Assembly: GCA_030490835.1 (NCBI GenBank)
Contig: CM059974.1
Span: 9,307,501 to 9,371,500, forward strand
Source: Annona cherimola
Taxonomy: Eukaryota > Streptophyta > Magnoliopsida > Magnoliales > Annonaceae
Length of the DNA stretch: 64,000 nt
Direction: 5' to 3'
Of the stretch, positions 47,303-60,600 are shown piece by piece. Within the stretch, counting starts at the first letter, position 1, and the number at the start of each line of letters is the position of its first letter. The notes under the pieces are model-generated. The model was not told the DNA's origin. It worked only from the letters and a program-made list of their open reading frames with translations, and made no database searches. The position numbers were made by a program, and so were the translations under genes.

Positions 47303-48702
47303 ACTGAGATGCATACGGGCTCAACGAGTGCATAGTGCAGTATCCACCTATTTACAAGTGTCTTATGTTTTTTTCAATGTCTAAGATCTTTGGTTGTGTA
47401 TATACGTTGTGTCTGTAATTAAACAGATAAAACATGTCTTTTTCCACATTGTAGAGGCTGAGTGGATGTTAAGAATAAAGACTTTTTCTCCTTTTTTTTT
47501 ATAAGAATTTTTCTCTTGGTTTTTGATTCCATGCACCAAAAATTTATTTTTTAAAATTTTTTTCTATGAAACCATTAATCTAAGTGTATTTAATATATGT
47601 GTTAAGTTTTTACTATTATTGGAGATTTGTATATATTTTTTGAATTTTTTAAAAAAAGATATTTTAGTTATTTAAAATGCCTAAAGTACCCTTATTTTTA
47701 AAAAAATTAAAAAATTTATAAATCTCTGAAAATAGTAAAACTTAATATATATGTTAAATATACTTAGATTAATAATTGCACTGGATAACGATCCTTTTTT
47801 CTCTTTATGCACGAACAATTCCTGCAATTAGATAAATAAAGCTGTCCCTTTTAACATTGTAGTGGACGTGTGGAGTCCAATGATTCGTAATTTTGTCAAT
47901 TAGCATGATTGTGCCAGAGATAGTAAGATTTACTGGTCACTAGACCCTAAACAATGGCCCAGGTCGGGGTATGTGGAGGACCAACTTAAAGTTTCTTGTG
48001 CTTAACTGGTGCCTTCCACAAATTATAGATGTAGATGCGATTGGAATCCAAGCCCATTTAGATGATTGGTCATTGGGTTCAACTCAAACCTGGCCATTGC
48101 CTTTAGGTGACCTATAAGATTGATGGGTCCTATGATCGATGGTTTTCATCTCCTTTGCCTGGGAGCTGTTTGTATTCTCGCCGAGGATGGCTTTGAAGGA
48201 TTCTGATATCCGAAGAAATGGCGGTCACGGGAAAACAGTCACTGTTGTTAAATCTTCAAAGAAGGCAAGCTGCTGTATCGATCTGGTATCAACGATCCAG
48301 TTTTAACTCATGTGGGGAGCTGACCGGATATCATGAAAAAAACACGCTTTGTGGTTCTTGTTCCCATATTCGAGTTATTTCGCTCAGTACAAATCAAGTT
48401 TAAACTTCACCAAAAATCCCCGTTTTCTACAAACAATGGCGCCCGTAACCCCCATATTCCCTTCGCCAAAAATCTCTGTGCAGCATTTATCCTTCTAAAT
48501 ATACAGAATAAAATTACAACTCGAATGTCAACAAAATATGACAGTTATAGCACTGATCAGATACTGAAACAAACATATAGGACTCAATATTCCTGTAATG
48601 TCGGGATGGAACGCGGTGGACGCGGATGGCTGAAGTAAGAAGTTGCTTCTCCTGGTTGTATTTACTAGAGAAAACAACCATTTTCCACAAGCTTCGACGC
48701 CA
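47303..48702. other. Intergenic, 3' flanks of two convergent genes; foldback inside
   Basis: Contains the 3' UTR of the P-loop gene and a family C foldback at about 47545-47785 (TTAATCTAAGTGTATTTAAT pairing with TTAAATATACTTAGATTAAT). Short frames at 48218-48403 and 48333-48638 are not supported; the second overlaps the 3' UTR of the minus-strand gene. Confidence 0.5.
47545..47785. mobile_element. Foldback element, family C (core only)
   Basis: Paired arms around ATTGGAGATTTGTATATATT and its inverse, with the same core as 1904-2230. The outer arms are short or missing. Confidence 0.55.
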
Positions 48703-49565
48703 TTACAAAAGCAAATCGTCAAGAAATGGAAGATCAAAAGGTAACTTTATAGCCCCAGATGCAACCAGCAGGAGGCACATCCATACTGGCAGGATATAGA
48801 GGGATAGTACCATCAGAATTTCCTGGCCTGCACGCATCATCATAAATAGTTTAGCAATGCTAGACACAAAACAATAAAAGAAATGAGACCTCTAATCATT
48901 ACAATTTCTGTTCTATCAACAACGTTGGATTAAGCCGATACTTACCAGTACGAGGATTGCCTTCTGCGTGGTCTATAATCCATTCGCCCATCTCCCGGAG
49001 CTTCCTCTCTGTTTCTCCCTCAGGCTTCCCAATGGGTGTTGATGCCACCAGATCAAAGAAATCAGAATTCCCACCATGCCTGTATTATAAGGACAGCACC
49101 CGAATAAAAATGGATGCCACCTGAACAAGTGTTTTTTTTTTTTTTTTTTTGCCCCTGATAATCACATATACAGTTGTTTATATAAAGAAAGATATGCTCA
49201 ACAGTCAAATCGCAATCATGGATTTCACTTGTTCTTCGTCCAATTTCAACCTCGCCCCAAAACAAAATTCATTAAATTCAGAAGATGAGATGAGCACGAT
49301 CAGTTCCATGGCCTATCTAAGGGCGAATACTTGAAGCGGAAAAGGGGAAGGAGTAAGAAACGAGCCTGGGTTCGACGTCTAAGGCACTTTCCAACTCCGA
49401 AACAGAGAGTTGCTGCTGCGTGGGAGATGGTGATGATGGTGGCCTACCCTTCATCCTTCGCCGTCTTGGGGCGCTGGGGATGTTATGGCTGCACGCTTTG
49501 ATGGTTGTGATTGAGCGAGAGATGTGTCCCACTGCCAATGCTGGGCGAAGGCACCCCATCCCCAT
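48703..49565 (-). CDS. Plastid single-pass membrane protein, probably CRR3-like
   Basis: Three exons (49565-49366, 49079-48946, 48827-48703) give a complete 152-residue protein. Residues 1-45 are Ser/Arg-rich with few acidic residues, as in a chloroplast transit peptide. The middle has SVSELESALDVEPR (54-67), FFDLVASTPIGKPEGE (74-89) and ERKLREMGEWIIDHAE (91-106). Residues about 114-137 (EILMVLSLYILPVWMCLLLV) form one transmembrane helix, followed by the C-terminal end KLPFDLPFLDDLLL. From memory, size and layout resemble Arabidopsis CRR3, needed for accumulation of the chloroplast NDH complex in cyclic electron flow; this name is tentative. The first intron must start with GC rather than GT to keep the frame. 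The ATG at 49565 is the first methionine that gives a normal transit peptide; an upstream in-frame extension is possible. Confidence 0.65.
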
Positions 49566-51714
49566 GATTTGTTCTTCCCTTGAGCTACTGGAGCATTCTG
49601 CTGCCAGATTTTGTATAACCTTATCCGCAAGCACAAGTGCTCCTCTGCCGCTCGACCTTTTCCTCCCGTTGTTGTGGCCTTGTGGGAAATCACATCACCC
49701 CAGTCTACTGTCTGTTTGACCTACAGAATCTGGACCGTTAGATGGTCCCTGGATTCTTGGATGGGGTAAGGCCTGGCCTACCCACTTGATTGATTAAAGT
49801 AAAGGCTGAGATTAGTGGAACTGTTACTATAGCAGGCCGGGTTAGATGCATCGAATCATCAGCCCCATTGAATCCTTATCTCATGAGAATGGAAAATTAG
49901 CTGAACGGTCTTGGCGGATGGTGGTTGCCAGCGCCATTTTGAAGACGCAGATAAACCATGATAAACGTTATATCCTTGAAAAGGCGTGCAAAGACATCGC
50001 AAAATATCCAGCGGCCAGCTCCATCTTCTGCGGGAGATACTTCAAAAAAATCCTGGACAGTCGTCAATTAAGCTCGCGTTACCTTAGATAATTTCTTGTT
50101 CTTAACAATGAATGGAGTATTTCTGTTGCACTAAGTTCAAATTTAATTGGAATGAGGAAGAGCAATGTGCTCTTTCCCCTGGAAATAGTACTTTTTGCCG
50201 TGTTTAATCAACATGTGTATAATATGTTATAGCTAGCATATATGAATATAATTTAAACCGTTAAATATACGTACTCTGATTTTTAACATTAATTACTTAT
50301 TTTTAAAGTCAAATCGACATATTATATTCAACACAATAAAATAAAATTATACTTATAACAAAAAGATTAGGACAATATAATATTCATGAAACATGAAACT
50401 ATTATTAATTCAAAATTAAATATTCAATAAATTTAATTATCAAAAACTTATATAAATAATCAAAATTCTATTTTATGATGCTACATTTTAAGAAGAATGC
50501 AATTAATGGTTTGGATATTAAGAGTAAATTATATATTATACACTTTTTTAAAAGACAAAACATGTGGAATCTGACTTGTGCTGTATATGTTCCTATATGA
50601 TCCTTTCTCGTTCACATGAATCACATCGATCCTATTCTTCATTATCTAAAAACTGGTCTTAATGGCGTGTTTGAAAGAAAAGTTACCATACGTACATGGA
50701 TATATTCAAATATGTATTTAACTCAACTAGATTTGTGATTTTCATAAATAATTAAAAAAAAAAAAAAAAAACTAGAGTTGTGATCTTTTGCCACGGGTCG
50801 AATAATATGCTGTTTTTGACCACCACTATCCACTGTTCGATCTTCGCAAGCTCTGAAAATGCAATTAATGCCTAAGAAAAATTGTAAAGGCTTCCTCCAT
50901 TTCTCTGAATCTCTCTTCCGCACATGACATGAGAGAGAGTCGCAGCTGCCCCTTTATCACTCTTTCTTCTTTTACTCACAGCTTCGCCGGTCACTGTCTC
51001 TTCTAGTTTGGAAGGGCCATGATTTTTGGGTGCTAGTTTACATGGAAACCGCTTATGGGAGTTAACAGATATTGGATCTATCGATTTTTATGGCTGCCTT
51101 AGCCGGATTTTGACATGACAGATGGTGAGTTTTCCTACTTAGTTGGGGTCGACAATGGATTTATTATTATTTATAAAGAGACTATGGATTTTTAGCCGAA
51201 GCTGGTTGTTATTATTATTTTTTTTTATATCGATTTTAATGGTATTGAAAGCAAAAACAGTTTGGCATGGCTAGGAATGGCATCGGTCATCATTGATGGG
51301 TTTTTCTAAATTTGTAGTGAGCAAGACGTTGTTGACCAAAGCTCAAGAAAACGACGGCAACGGTGTTGGTGGTTGCATAACTTTTAATCTAATATGGTGA
51401 GGATGATGCTGCCTGTGAGGAGTCATGAGTTGAATCTTGTTGCGCATTGGTGTTTTCTCCTGCTATTAACACAAACACTAATGCGCGACAAGATACAACT
51501 CACGACTCCCGCTAATATTCCTGACGAAATTTCCGTGCGTATCACCTGGCACTAGATATATGGTCATCTGATTGATACTTGGACAGTCGGATTCAAGGTG
51601 ATTAGCATTGTCTTTTCATGATTACAACAGTTTTGAAAGATCTAACCCGTACATGTATATATATATATTTGAGGCTCTTTGTCTGTTGTTGCAACAGTTT
51701 TCACTTTTCACTTT
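49566..51714. other. Intergenic; promoter of the upstream gene and an orphan ORF
   Basis: The 5' region of the minus-strand gene ends about 49,750. A plus-strand frame at 49846-50091 (81 codons; includes DKRYILEKACKDIAKYPAAS) looks somewhat protein-like but I cannot identify it. 50,100-50,700 is AT-rich. 51,480-51,540 partly mirrors 51,415-51,480 (an inverted ATGCGCGACAAGATACAACTC phrase), forming a loose hairpin. Confidence 0.35.
50725..50784 (+). mobile_element. Micro-retroposon with 15-bp target duplication
   Basis: AACTAGATTTGTGAT (50725-50739) and AACTAGAGTTGTGAT (50770-50784) flank an insert that is only TTTCATAAATAATT plus poly(A). There is one mismatch between the duplications. Confidence 0.65.
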
Positions 51715-54045
51715 TCACCAGATGAGCCTCTTGCACAGCTTGTAACCTGAACCGAGCGCACAGGTGGCGACCGAGATAAAGGCCAGCAAAGACATGGCAA
51801 ACGATGCGATCCCTGGCTTCTTTAGTCCATCATCTGTTGATTGAATCCGATGGATGGCAATTGCTGATGCTGTCGATGAGGACATGAGCATGTAAGCTAG
51901 CAACTGTTGTTGCTACAAACAAGCCTGTGTCAGTTGTATTCTAGGCAATTGTCACCGCACAAATTTCATTTTATGTACCTAATTAATATATATATATATG
52001 GTTGTATTATATATATTTTGGGTAGTAACATTTGTTTACATGTAGTCATTTATATCAAGTACAACAAAAATAGTGTTTAAAATTTAGCCGCAATAATAAT
52101 AAACTTTACTATTAATGTTGGACTTAACATCAAAAAATATATACGTATTGGACTTAAAATTCGACTGCAAAAAAGGAAGCCGCATATAATAAATTTTGTT
52201 GTAATATACGCTCAAACTTACAAAAATCTATTCCACATGTCTAAAAGAGTTTTTTATATAAAAAAAAAAAAAAAAAAAAATTCAAACTACGACGGTTGTA
52301 GACGAATATCAATAATTCTGAAGGAGAATCATCCGATAACGTATTGATCAACCCGCTTATGGTAACCGTCTGTTTCAACATTTTCAACCCCAAAATCATA
52401 TTGACCAACTCACCATATATAATCACCAAGTCAATGGCTAAAACTGCTGGTCAGCACGATGGTTGTTTGCAACTTCGCATTTGCCTCCTCATCATTCTGA
52501 TATTTTGCAATTTTCATTGATTAAATATTGGTTTTACAAAAATGTCCATTTTGTGATTAAGAGTGATCTTGTTAGCCCGGGCTAAACAAATATCTCACTT
52601 AGTTCATCTCAAAAAACCTATTTACAATAACTCTTTTTTCTTTATACACTTGTTTATCTATGTGTATTTAATATATAAACCAAGTTTTACAATTTTTAGA
52701 TACATGTATATATATTTTTAAAAATTTTAAAGACAGAGATTTTTTAAATATATATATACACATAGATGTTTAAAAATATAAAAAATATATATACAAATAT
52801 CCAAAAATCTTATATGTTAAATATACTTTTATAAAAAGGTGTATGGAGAAAAAGCAAAAAAAAATTGTTGTAAATATTTTTTTTGAAATGGACTAAGCAG
52901 GACATTTACTTAACCCGGACTAATAGAATCATTCATCTTTATGAACTATCTTACAAAAACATTTCTTGCATTAACTTTGTTCATATGTCATGGCCTACTT
53001 CCACATGGTCAGAGTCTAGTAATGGCAACCTTGGATTGATCCCAAGAACATAATCCATAGCCGGAGGATCTTATTGGATTTGATCAGTCAAACTTTGAGT
53101 TCTAGAAGAATTCACAAAATCTTTTGGAAACAATAGTGTTTTTGCGTGCATTTTGCAAAATAATGTTTACTGGTAAAAGCTGCAAAATTTCAAAACAAAG
53201 GTGAGATAAGAAGACAATCAAAGAAGTCATACATCTTGTGCTGATAGATGCAATTAACTTGAGAATTAAGGACCCGTCAGAAAAAAAAAAAATCGCCTTG
53301 AGAATTAAGGAAATCTGACCTGATCAAAGACGAAAGCCATGTAGTCGTAGATCGGACCAGAAACCACGAGGCCTTTAAAAGCAATTTCATTTATGTCTTT
53401 GAATAGTAATCCAAAGTTGTAGAGGGAAGCCAAGATGGCTATGCTAAAGGAATACCTGCGTATATGTATAAAAGATTACTGCGTTTTCAAATTAAAATCC
53501 CAACTAGTGTTCTGAACTGTCATCAAAAAGAGCATGCAGATGATGGATAATGATTTTTTTCCGGTGGTCACGAGGGAGATGGAGAATTCCAGAAAATTAA
53601 TTAGATGGTATCATAGGAGAAAACACAAGATATAATTGGACAAAAAACTGGGTTGAATGGTGATCCAATGGTTAGGATCACTTGGGTCGGATCAATTAGA
53701 TAAAGATGATATTGTCAACGACTTAGATCACCAAAACATGGGCATATTCGTTTGGTCGAAATGCAGAGGGGTTCACCTTAGCTCAGCGTAATTGCCAAAG
53801 AAAGGAGGTGAGCCTTTGCTGGTGTGGAGGATGGGAGCTGCAACGATGATGGCGGAGATGGCAGAGAAAAGGAAGGCAAGGAAACGGAAGAAGAGGGCGA
53901 AGAGGAAGGCTGGGTGGTGAGAACTCCTCCAGGTACTCCACGCTACTGAAGAGTTTGTGAAGGGAGAGGGAGTCGGGCCAGTTGGCAATGCCTGCTGTGC
54001 GGGCGAATACAACACCGGCAGCGGCGATGGCGACAAACCCGCCAT
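51715..54045 (-). CDS. CASP-like membrane protein (CASPL4-type)
   Basis: Three exons (54045-53777, 53455-53320, 51912-51715) with GT-AG introns encode 200 residues. CASP-like proteins are four-helix MARVEL-related proteins; CASPs build the Casparian strip scaffold, while most CASPLs sit at the plasma membrane with poorly known roles. The N-terminus (1-45) is Pro/Ser-rich and cytosolic. TM1 is about 47-73 and carries the conserved Arg (R54 in LFFRFLAF). TM2 is about 91-108 (YSFSIAILASLYNFGLLF). TM3 is about 127-155 and begins beside the conserved Asp (D134, FVFDQQQQLLAYMLMSSS). TM4 is about 169-192. The short C-terminal tail KLCKRLIW is typical of the family. TM2 wording and the TM3 motif favour subgroup 4 (CASPL4). 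A CT/GA repeat lies just upstream at 54064-54079. Intron 2 (1407 bp) carries a foldback element and a micro-retroposon. Confidence 0.85.
52570..52930. mobile_element. Foldback element, family C, in a CASPL intron
   Basis: The left arm GTTAGCCCGGGCTAAACAAA pairs with the reversed right arm ATTAGTCCGGGTTAAGTAAA; the inner arms pair around TTATCTATGTGTATTTAAT. Subtype shared with 22470-22830. No target duplication was resolved. Confidence 0.65.
53258..53311 (+). mobile_element. Micro-retroposon with 15-bp target duplication
   Basis: CTTGAGAATTAAGGA occurs perfectly at 53258-53272 and 53297-53311. The 24-bp insert between them is CCCGTCAG, twelve A residues and TCGC. It lies in CASPL intron 2, about 10 bp from the splice donor at 53319. 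Confidence 0.7.
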
Positions 54046-54592
54046 TCTTCAACAGTTAATTTGCTCTCTCTCTCTCTCTGCATCGCATTCGCATGCATGC
54101 ATATACAAATTAACATTGTGGTGGAGTTTGGAACAAGTGACTGAGATTGCGTGGATTCACCTAACCCTGTGCTTGGTCTTGTATTATTTAAAAATGATTC
54201 ATGTCTTTCACTTTCAGTCTCCTTAATATACGAGCTAATACCTGCTCAACCATGGCCAATATTCACTGGCCGAAAGCCATCGGCCCCAATTATCCCAACT
54301 TTTTCATTTGGTGCATCAGATGTACGAATTACTATGATAAGAAGCATAACTAATTTGATTTATTTTTCATCTCGATGTGCTTTAAAAAAAAGAAATCTAA
54401 GGTAATCTAAAGCTGGAGTTGTTGATACAATACAAGAAGGGCACAGCAAGGACAGAGAATGTACGAAAAAAGTGTCCTTACTCCGCAAAAGAAAAAATGG
54501 AGATTGGCAACAGGGCAACGACGGTTTTGATGGCCGGACGCATGAAAGTCTTTCCATCGCAAGGTTCGTAAAAGAGTGTTTCTGTGTTTGCA

Positions 54593-54873
54593 GGGTGTGT
54601 TTGGTCACAGGTAGAAAATATTAAGTTAAAATTTTTAATTTTAAAATTTTTTACTCTTCACAATTATTATATTTTTTTAATTATTTTTTCACATTTTCTT
54701 ATACAATTATCTTACTTTTCAATCATTTCTACATAACTATCCACATAAGTAACCTATCTATTCTAACTTTATCCTCTTATTACTCATCATTATCTTTATC
54801 ATATTACATTATTTGACAACTTTTAATCTCTCAAATTTTTTATTAAAAATTTTATTAATTATCAAACACACCC
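54593..54873 (-). mobile_element. Tourist-like MITE, family A
   Basis: Ends GGGTGTGTTTGGT and ATCAAACACACCC. This is a well preserved minus-orientation copy and a good reference for the nested pair at 40759. It lies about 550 bp upstream of the CASPL gene. Confidence 0.75.
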
Positions 54874-55828
54874 CAAGTTTGTAACTTGGTAGCAGCCAAT
54901 GTCCATCCCGTGTGCCAGGATTCACAAGTGGAGCTGGAAGTACTGAATTGGCCCTGTCACTATAATCCATAATGTATACGTCAAAGACGTATAAAATAAG
55001 ACGATGGTCATGATTGTTTATTGAAGCTAAACAATGATATATCACCAACAGTGCAATATTGTCATCTTCGAAAATGATGGGGTGACACATCCAGACAGTG
55101 GTTACCAGATGAACGGTCTGGATCACCCAAGCAAAGTTCTCAACGGATTAAGAAATTCCCCACAGAGGCAAGACAGATGACCCAATGGCTAATCGACTTA
55201 AAAGTCCAAACAGAAGCTTCGCACATTTTTCCTCAAAGACTACACTAGTCCTTTTTTAAAAAAAATAAATTCCGTGTACATCCACAAATCACTTATTACC
55301 CATGCCGTTAAAAATCCGTTAAACAGGCCATTAGCTTTTGATGAAATGCCAAAAGTGTTCATCTTTAATTCTAATTTTATAGTTAAAAATTCAAGCTTAA
55401 ATAATTTTTTAGCACCTTTACAACTATAAAATTATATATTTTAAATGTAAATTTTTAGTTCTAAGCAAACTAAGCTCAAGTTATATTAGAGTTTGAGCAT
55501 ATTCATCATTTTACAGGGTACTAATAACCTCCTTTAACAGATCTCTAATGGCATGAATATAATCATTTTATAGGGTACTAATAACCTCCCTTAGCATATC
55601 TCTAATGGCATGAATATAATTAAAATTTTAGGCAAAATATAAAAACATATTGAAAATTTTTGAAAATTCATGAGCATAAAGGAAATTATGGATAAATTTT
55701 GTTGATATATGTAAAATATGCTCTTTTTCATGGAACATACCGTAGTTGTTTTGTTTTGCGTAGCTTGTTTTTGGTACATTGATAAAGTATGGCAAGACTT
55801 AAAAAGTGGAGGTAGAAGATGGAAAAAT
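54874..55828. other. Intergenic, nothing supported
   Basis: Contains a direct repeat of about 60 bp (GGGTACTAATAACCTCC, then TCTCTAATGGCATGAATATA) at about 55516-55620. No gene. Confidence 0.5.
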
Positions 55829-56381
55829 TAGAGGTGTTAATAATCATGATCAATCCATCAACCCGTTCATCCAATCCATTTATGAATGAGTTTGGGCTGA
55901 GATTGTTGAATAAATGAGTTATAATCTGCCAACCTATTTAACCGCTTAATTAAATAAATGAATTAAGATTGAAATTTTATAATCCATCGACCCGTTTAGT
56001 AACACATTTAACCCATATAACCTGTTCAACCTATTTAACTCGTTAAAGTATATATATGTGTAAACTCTTTAGTCATTTTTCTCCCTAAGTCTTCCTCATG
56101 TCATCCAATTTTCATTCTCTCGCTGTTGTCCCAATTTCAATTTTCTGTTACCGCTCTATTTGCATTTTCTTTACCCTAAAAACCTCTCGTCTCTCCCTAT
56201 GAGATCATCGTCTACTATATAACTCTTTAATAACTCGTCGGCCTGTTTATAAAATGAATTATAAATGAGTAAAGGTTGAGATTTTTTAAATGAATTAATA
56301 AACGGATTAGAGTAGGTATTTTAAATAAGTTAGGATTATAATTAAGCTCTAGCCCGTCCAACCCAATCTATTAACATCACT
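55829..56381. mobile_element. Probable hAT-type element
   Basis: The left end TAGAGGTGTTAATAATC and the reversed right end AGTGATGTTAATAGATT form an inverted repeat. The interior carries ATCCATCAACCCGTT and AACCTATTTAACTCGTTAA phrases in both orientations. The flanks GGAAAAAT and GAAAAAGA suggest but do not prove an 8-bp duplication. Confidence 0.5.
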
Positions 56382-57692
56382 GAAAAAGATGCCTCAAGGA
56401 CAAAGTGACAATTTGGACATATGACATAGGTGGCTTCCCAAAGCACTGAGTGGCAAGGGGTGTTAAAAAGACTTACAAGATACTAAGGTGATTACTAAAT
56501 GAGTACAAGTATATGATTGATACCTTCGCCCAGCACGTAGGGGCAAGTCATATCAAGTCAAGGGTTTACCCAATCCCAACCTTGCTTTTTAAAAAAATTT
56601 TATTTGATCATTATTTTATACCGAGTGAGGACAATATTAAACCAACACTTTTTATATAGGTCTTGAGATAACTTTCGGGTTAGTATTAGATTGGTTTCGA
56701 GACAATAAATGTCAAATAAGATAATTTTAAGAATATATACCTATCGAAGATAAAGGTAAAATTACACTAAATTAAAATGTTGTACATTTCAATATTTTAC
56801 TAATTAATAAAAACACATCATTACTAAAACAAAACTTGAGTAAATAAATGTAACTTTAATAAAATAGACTAATATATAATTATATATAAGAGTTATATAT
56901 ATGTGTGTAAATTATACTTATTAATTCTTATATTATTTTTTGGATAAATTAATTCTTATATTGTTGATATAATTAATTATAAAAAAATGTAAAAATTTCT
57001 GAAGGAAATAATTATTATACTTAAACATAGGCTTATAATTTTTAATAAATGATTATATGTAAGGGCCGAGCCATAGTCAATCACCCTAACCTTATTTTTA
57101 AATTTAGTAAGAATTTCGAACCTATTCTTGTATCTTAAAATTGTTGATTTTACCCTATCAAAAACGAAGGGGACAGTTTTCACTCCTATTTCGACCTAAG
57201 ACCTAAGTTGGGCTGTAAAAAAGCCACCACGTGATCCCAGCAGAGGTAGGCCTGGGATCATGCCTTTAAAAATTACCCAAATTTCTTTATACTTCCAGAG
57301 TTGTGAAAGATTTTTGTTTCTAATAAGTCGCCGGTGAATTTTGATTTCTCCACAAAGCCATATCGATACTTGTTAGACGTGGTAGAAACCACGAAGGAAA
57401 TTGGAAGGTGCAAATCTAGAAATTTCTAGATAACACTCCGTTGCCCCACTGCTAAATTCAGATTTCATTCATGCATTTAACTTAACTAGTACATCACTAC
57501 ACACTGCAACTCTGGCAATACAAAAAAGTTTCCCTATAACCAAAATTTTCTAAAATGAAGGATATCGCAAACTATAAGAACAAAACTGCTCGGGGAAACG
57601 ACTCACCGGAAGAAAGCAATTAAGTGGCTGCCCCTTCTTTGGACCCAGCACTAAGAATTGAAAACTGCAAGTACACCGTTTAGCTAATCCTT
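56382..57692. other. Intergenic, 3' flank of the helicase
   Basis: AT-rich until about 57,170; the helicase 3' UTR probably occupies the last few hundred bases before 57693. No gene. Confidence 0.5.
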
Positions 57693-60600
57693 TTACATCA
57701 ACCCCCGTCCTTGCCTTCCATATGGATTGCTTTCACTAATTCCATGGCGCCCTCCTTCGATCTTCCTCCTCTTCTTCCTAAATTTTGATGCACTACTGTC
57801 TATCATGAGATTTATCTTTGGAGGAGAAGTGAAGCAGAACGATGCAGCAACAGCCTGTTCCACAATCAATAAAACTGATAAATAGCAACAATTGGTGCAG
57901 CCTGTCATAGGGAAACTGTCCACACAAGATTGCGCAGTTGGCTCAATGACACATAAGTTATTTGTTTGGACTTCACTATAAACCAAAATTGTCCAACAAT
58001 GTACATCAGCCATAAAGCTGCACTCTTCCAGCCCCCTGCGCATAAAATACGTGATTGGCTCCAGATAATTGAGCCAAAGAAAGTTCTACTATTTAATGTC
58101 TACTTAATTACCTGAAGATCAAGACGGTGTACATTGAAGATGTCCTTCATGGAATGTGAATTATATGCTAGTATATAGGACCTGTATGCCTCTTTTGCTG
58201 ACTTACTCAGATAATAGTTTTTAGCCACCAGCTCTTCCTGCACAAAAATTGCATCATGATCAGCTTCTGTCCAAAGGAAGAACCACATAAAAGGGACAAA
58301 AAAAAACAGTTACAGTGCAACCAACAAAAAATACCAGGCGGGATTGAACATTTGCCAGCTTCTTTTCACTAAACTCGTATGGTTTCACTGAGACTTTTGC
58401 TGCCTGGGGCAATCAACAAGAAAAAAGGGGATCATCATGCTCGATGAATCTCCAGTCATTGATAAAAAGGGGGCTCTGTTTAATAGAATACCGTACCTTG
58501 AGATAACGAAGAAATTGCAACTCTTCTGGTATCAGGAAGAGCAAAGCATTTCCTTTTGCACCCTCACCTCTGGCAGTTCGACCAACCCTGTGAATATATT
58601 CCTGTAATGCAAAAAGAAAAAAAAAGAAAAAAAAACATCACTTGTAAAATGGTGGAACAAAATGAGAAATCTCACTAATGCCTAAATAAGAAGACTGATC
58701 AATCCTGAGTCCTGCTGACTATAAAGTATGATTCAGACAATTCAATATGGCCAGCAGCCTGATTCTTTCAGTTATGTGCCCAAAAACTGGTAGTTGGTAG
58801 GTACCGGCACATGGTGCGAAACAGATACAGAGTAAAAATATAAAGGTTTATGTTACACCCATCTATGTTTCTCTTTTCATAATTTTTTAACCGTTATTTT
58901 CCTTGGTGCCCCTCAATCCATTTATAAAGGAAGAGGAGAAGAACCTTTGGTTCATCTGGCGGATCGTACTGCAGAATCCAGTCCTGAAAAAACATAACCA
59001 AGATCCCACAATTTTGTAGTAACGTGAGATGACAGGCGATGAGAGGAAACCAGATGGAAAGAAAACAAAATAGGCAGTATCATATTTCAGATAAGTGGAC
59101 AAACCACAGCAGGAATATCAAGACCACGAGCAGCAACATCCGTACACAGTAAGATGCCCTTCTCAGCCTTACAGAAGTCAAAAAAGGTACTTGTCCGCTT
59201 CTGCTGCTTTTGCTTGCCATGGATATCAAAGCAGTCGATGTGTATGTATCTGAGTAGTTCTCCGTGGAACTTCACAGAGTTACAGGATGAGAAGAAAACC
59301 ATCACCTTCTTCAACAGATTCCTCCTCAAAAAAGAATACAGGAGAATGAATCTCTTGGCACTCGGTACAACACAATAGCCTTGCTGCAACCCCTCAACAG
59401 TTGCCTGCATGTCCCATTATCTTGTGAGTATCATGGGACTACGAAGGAAATGCACTGATAAAAAAATTCCATTGCCACATTGTGTGCATTCGAGATGGCA
59501 TGGAAAGCCCCAAGCATTGAGTTTCTAACAGATGATGCCCTAAAGAAAGACCCAATCAAAAAGTTATAAGACGGTCTACTGTTAGCATTCAACTGGTGAC
59601 TAGCACTATCATGACCTGAATAGCACTCATTTAAGGCAAAACTTTCAGATATCAGCATGGAAAGCTTTCAAGAAATTGACCTTTGTCCTTCCATCATCCA
59701 CTCCAATATATACTGGAGTTTGATTGAGTGACAATCTTGCCAGATCCTCAACCTGCAGAACACATTCATTTCATTAAGTTGGTAAAGTAAGAAATAACAG
59801 GTGCAAGAGTTGAAATTAACGAAATCAACCTTCTTAGTCTGGGTAGCTGAGAAAAGAGCTGTCTGCCTCTCCTGTTCATAAGCATAAAAATAAGTATCAA
59901 TTAATTTTTACAGCAGAAATTCAGTTGAATGTGCGTAGCAAATTTAATAATCATCTGGAAAAATGCATTGCATTATAATGAGAACGTGATTTAAGTCCAA
60001 CGAAATGCATCAGTGGCTTGCAAAGTAAATCGAGAATCTGGGGAGAAGAGGAATAGAAATCAAGTGAATAGCTAGGACACCCCAATTTGGGCCCAACTTG
60101 ATGATTTTGTCAAATTTAATCTGTTTGTTAGTTTTATAATTATGTTTTGGTTAAGAGACAAAAAATTCACCCAATCCAAGACGTGTAACAATCCCAAAAG
60201 TTAGAATTACTACAGAGTATTTTAAAGACACTAGAAATATTTATTTATTATAAGGACTCACAAGGTCCCAGTTCAAAATCTAAACCATCTAAAATATTTA
60301 TCCTACCTAGAATAATGATTCCATGTGATATGTTTTTATATATTTTTATATATACTTTTAGAAGATGTCACTCACACACGATTCACAATTCTGATTAATA
60401 TGATATATAGTATTTAACAAAGGGTGTGCTTGGTTGGAGGTAAAACTTTTGATGAAAAGTTTTTGGAGTAGAAATTGTCAAATTGATAGAAAATGATGTG
60501 ATATAATAGGGGTAATGATGATGAGTAAAGAGAATAAAGTTAAAATAGATAGGTTAGTTGTATGGGTAGTTGTGTAGAAATGATTGAAAAGTAGGATAGT

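Noticed and set aside
53783..54052. Frameshifted first exon of the CASPL gene
   Set aside because: At first the hydrophobic start of a neighbouring frame suggested a frameshift. The ATG at 54045 gives a continuous Pro/Ser-rich N-terminus joined in frame to TM1, normal for CASPL4, and the other frame begins with TTG.
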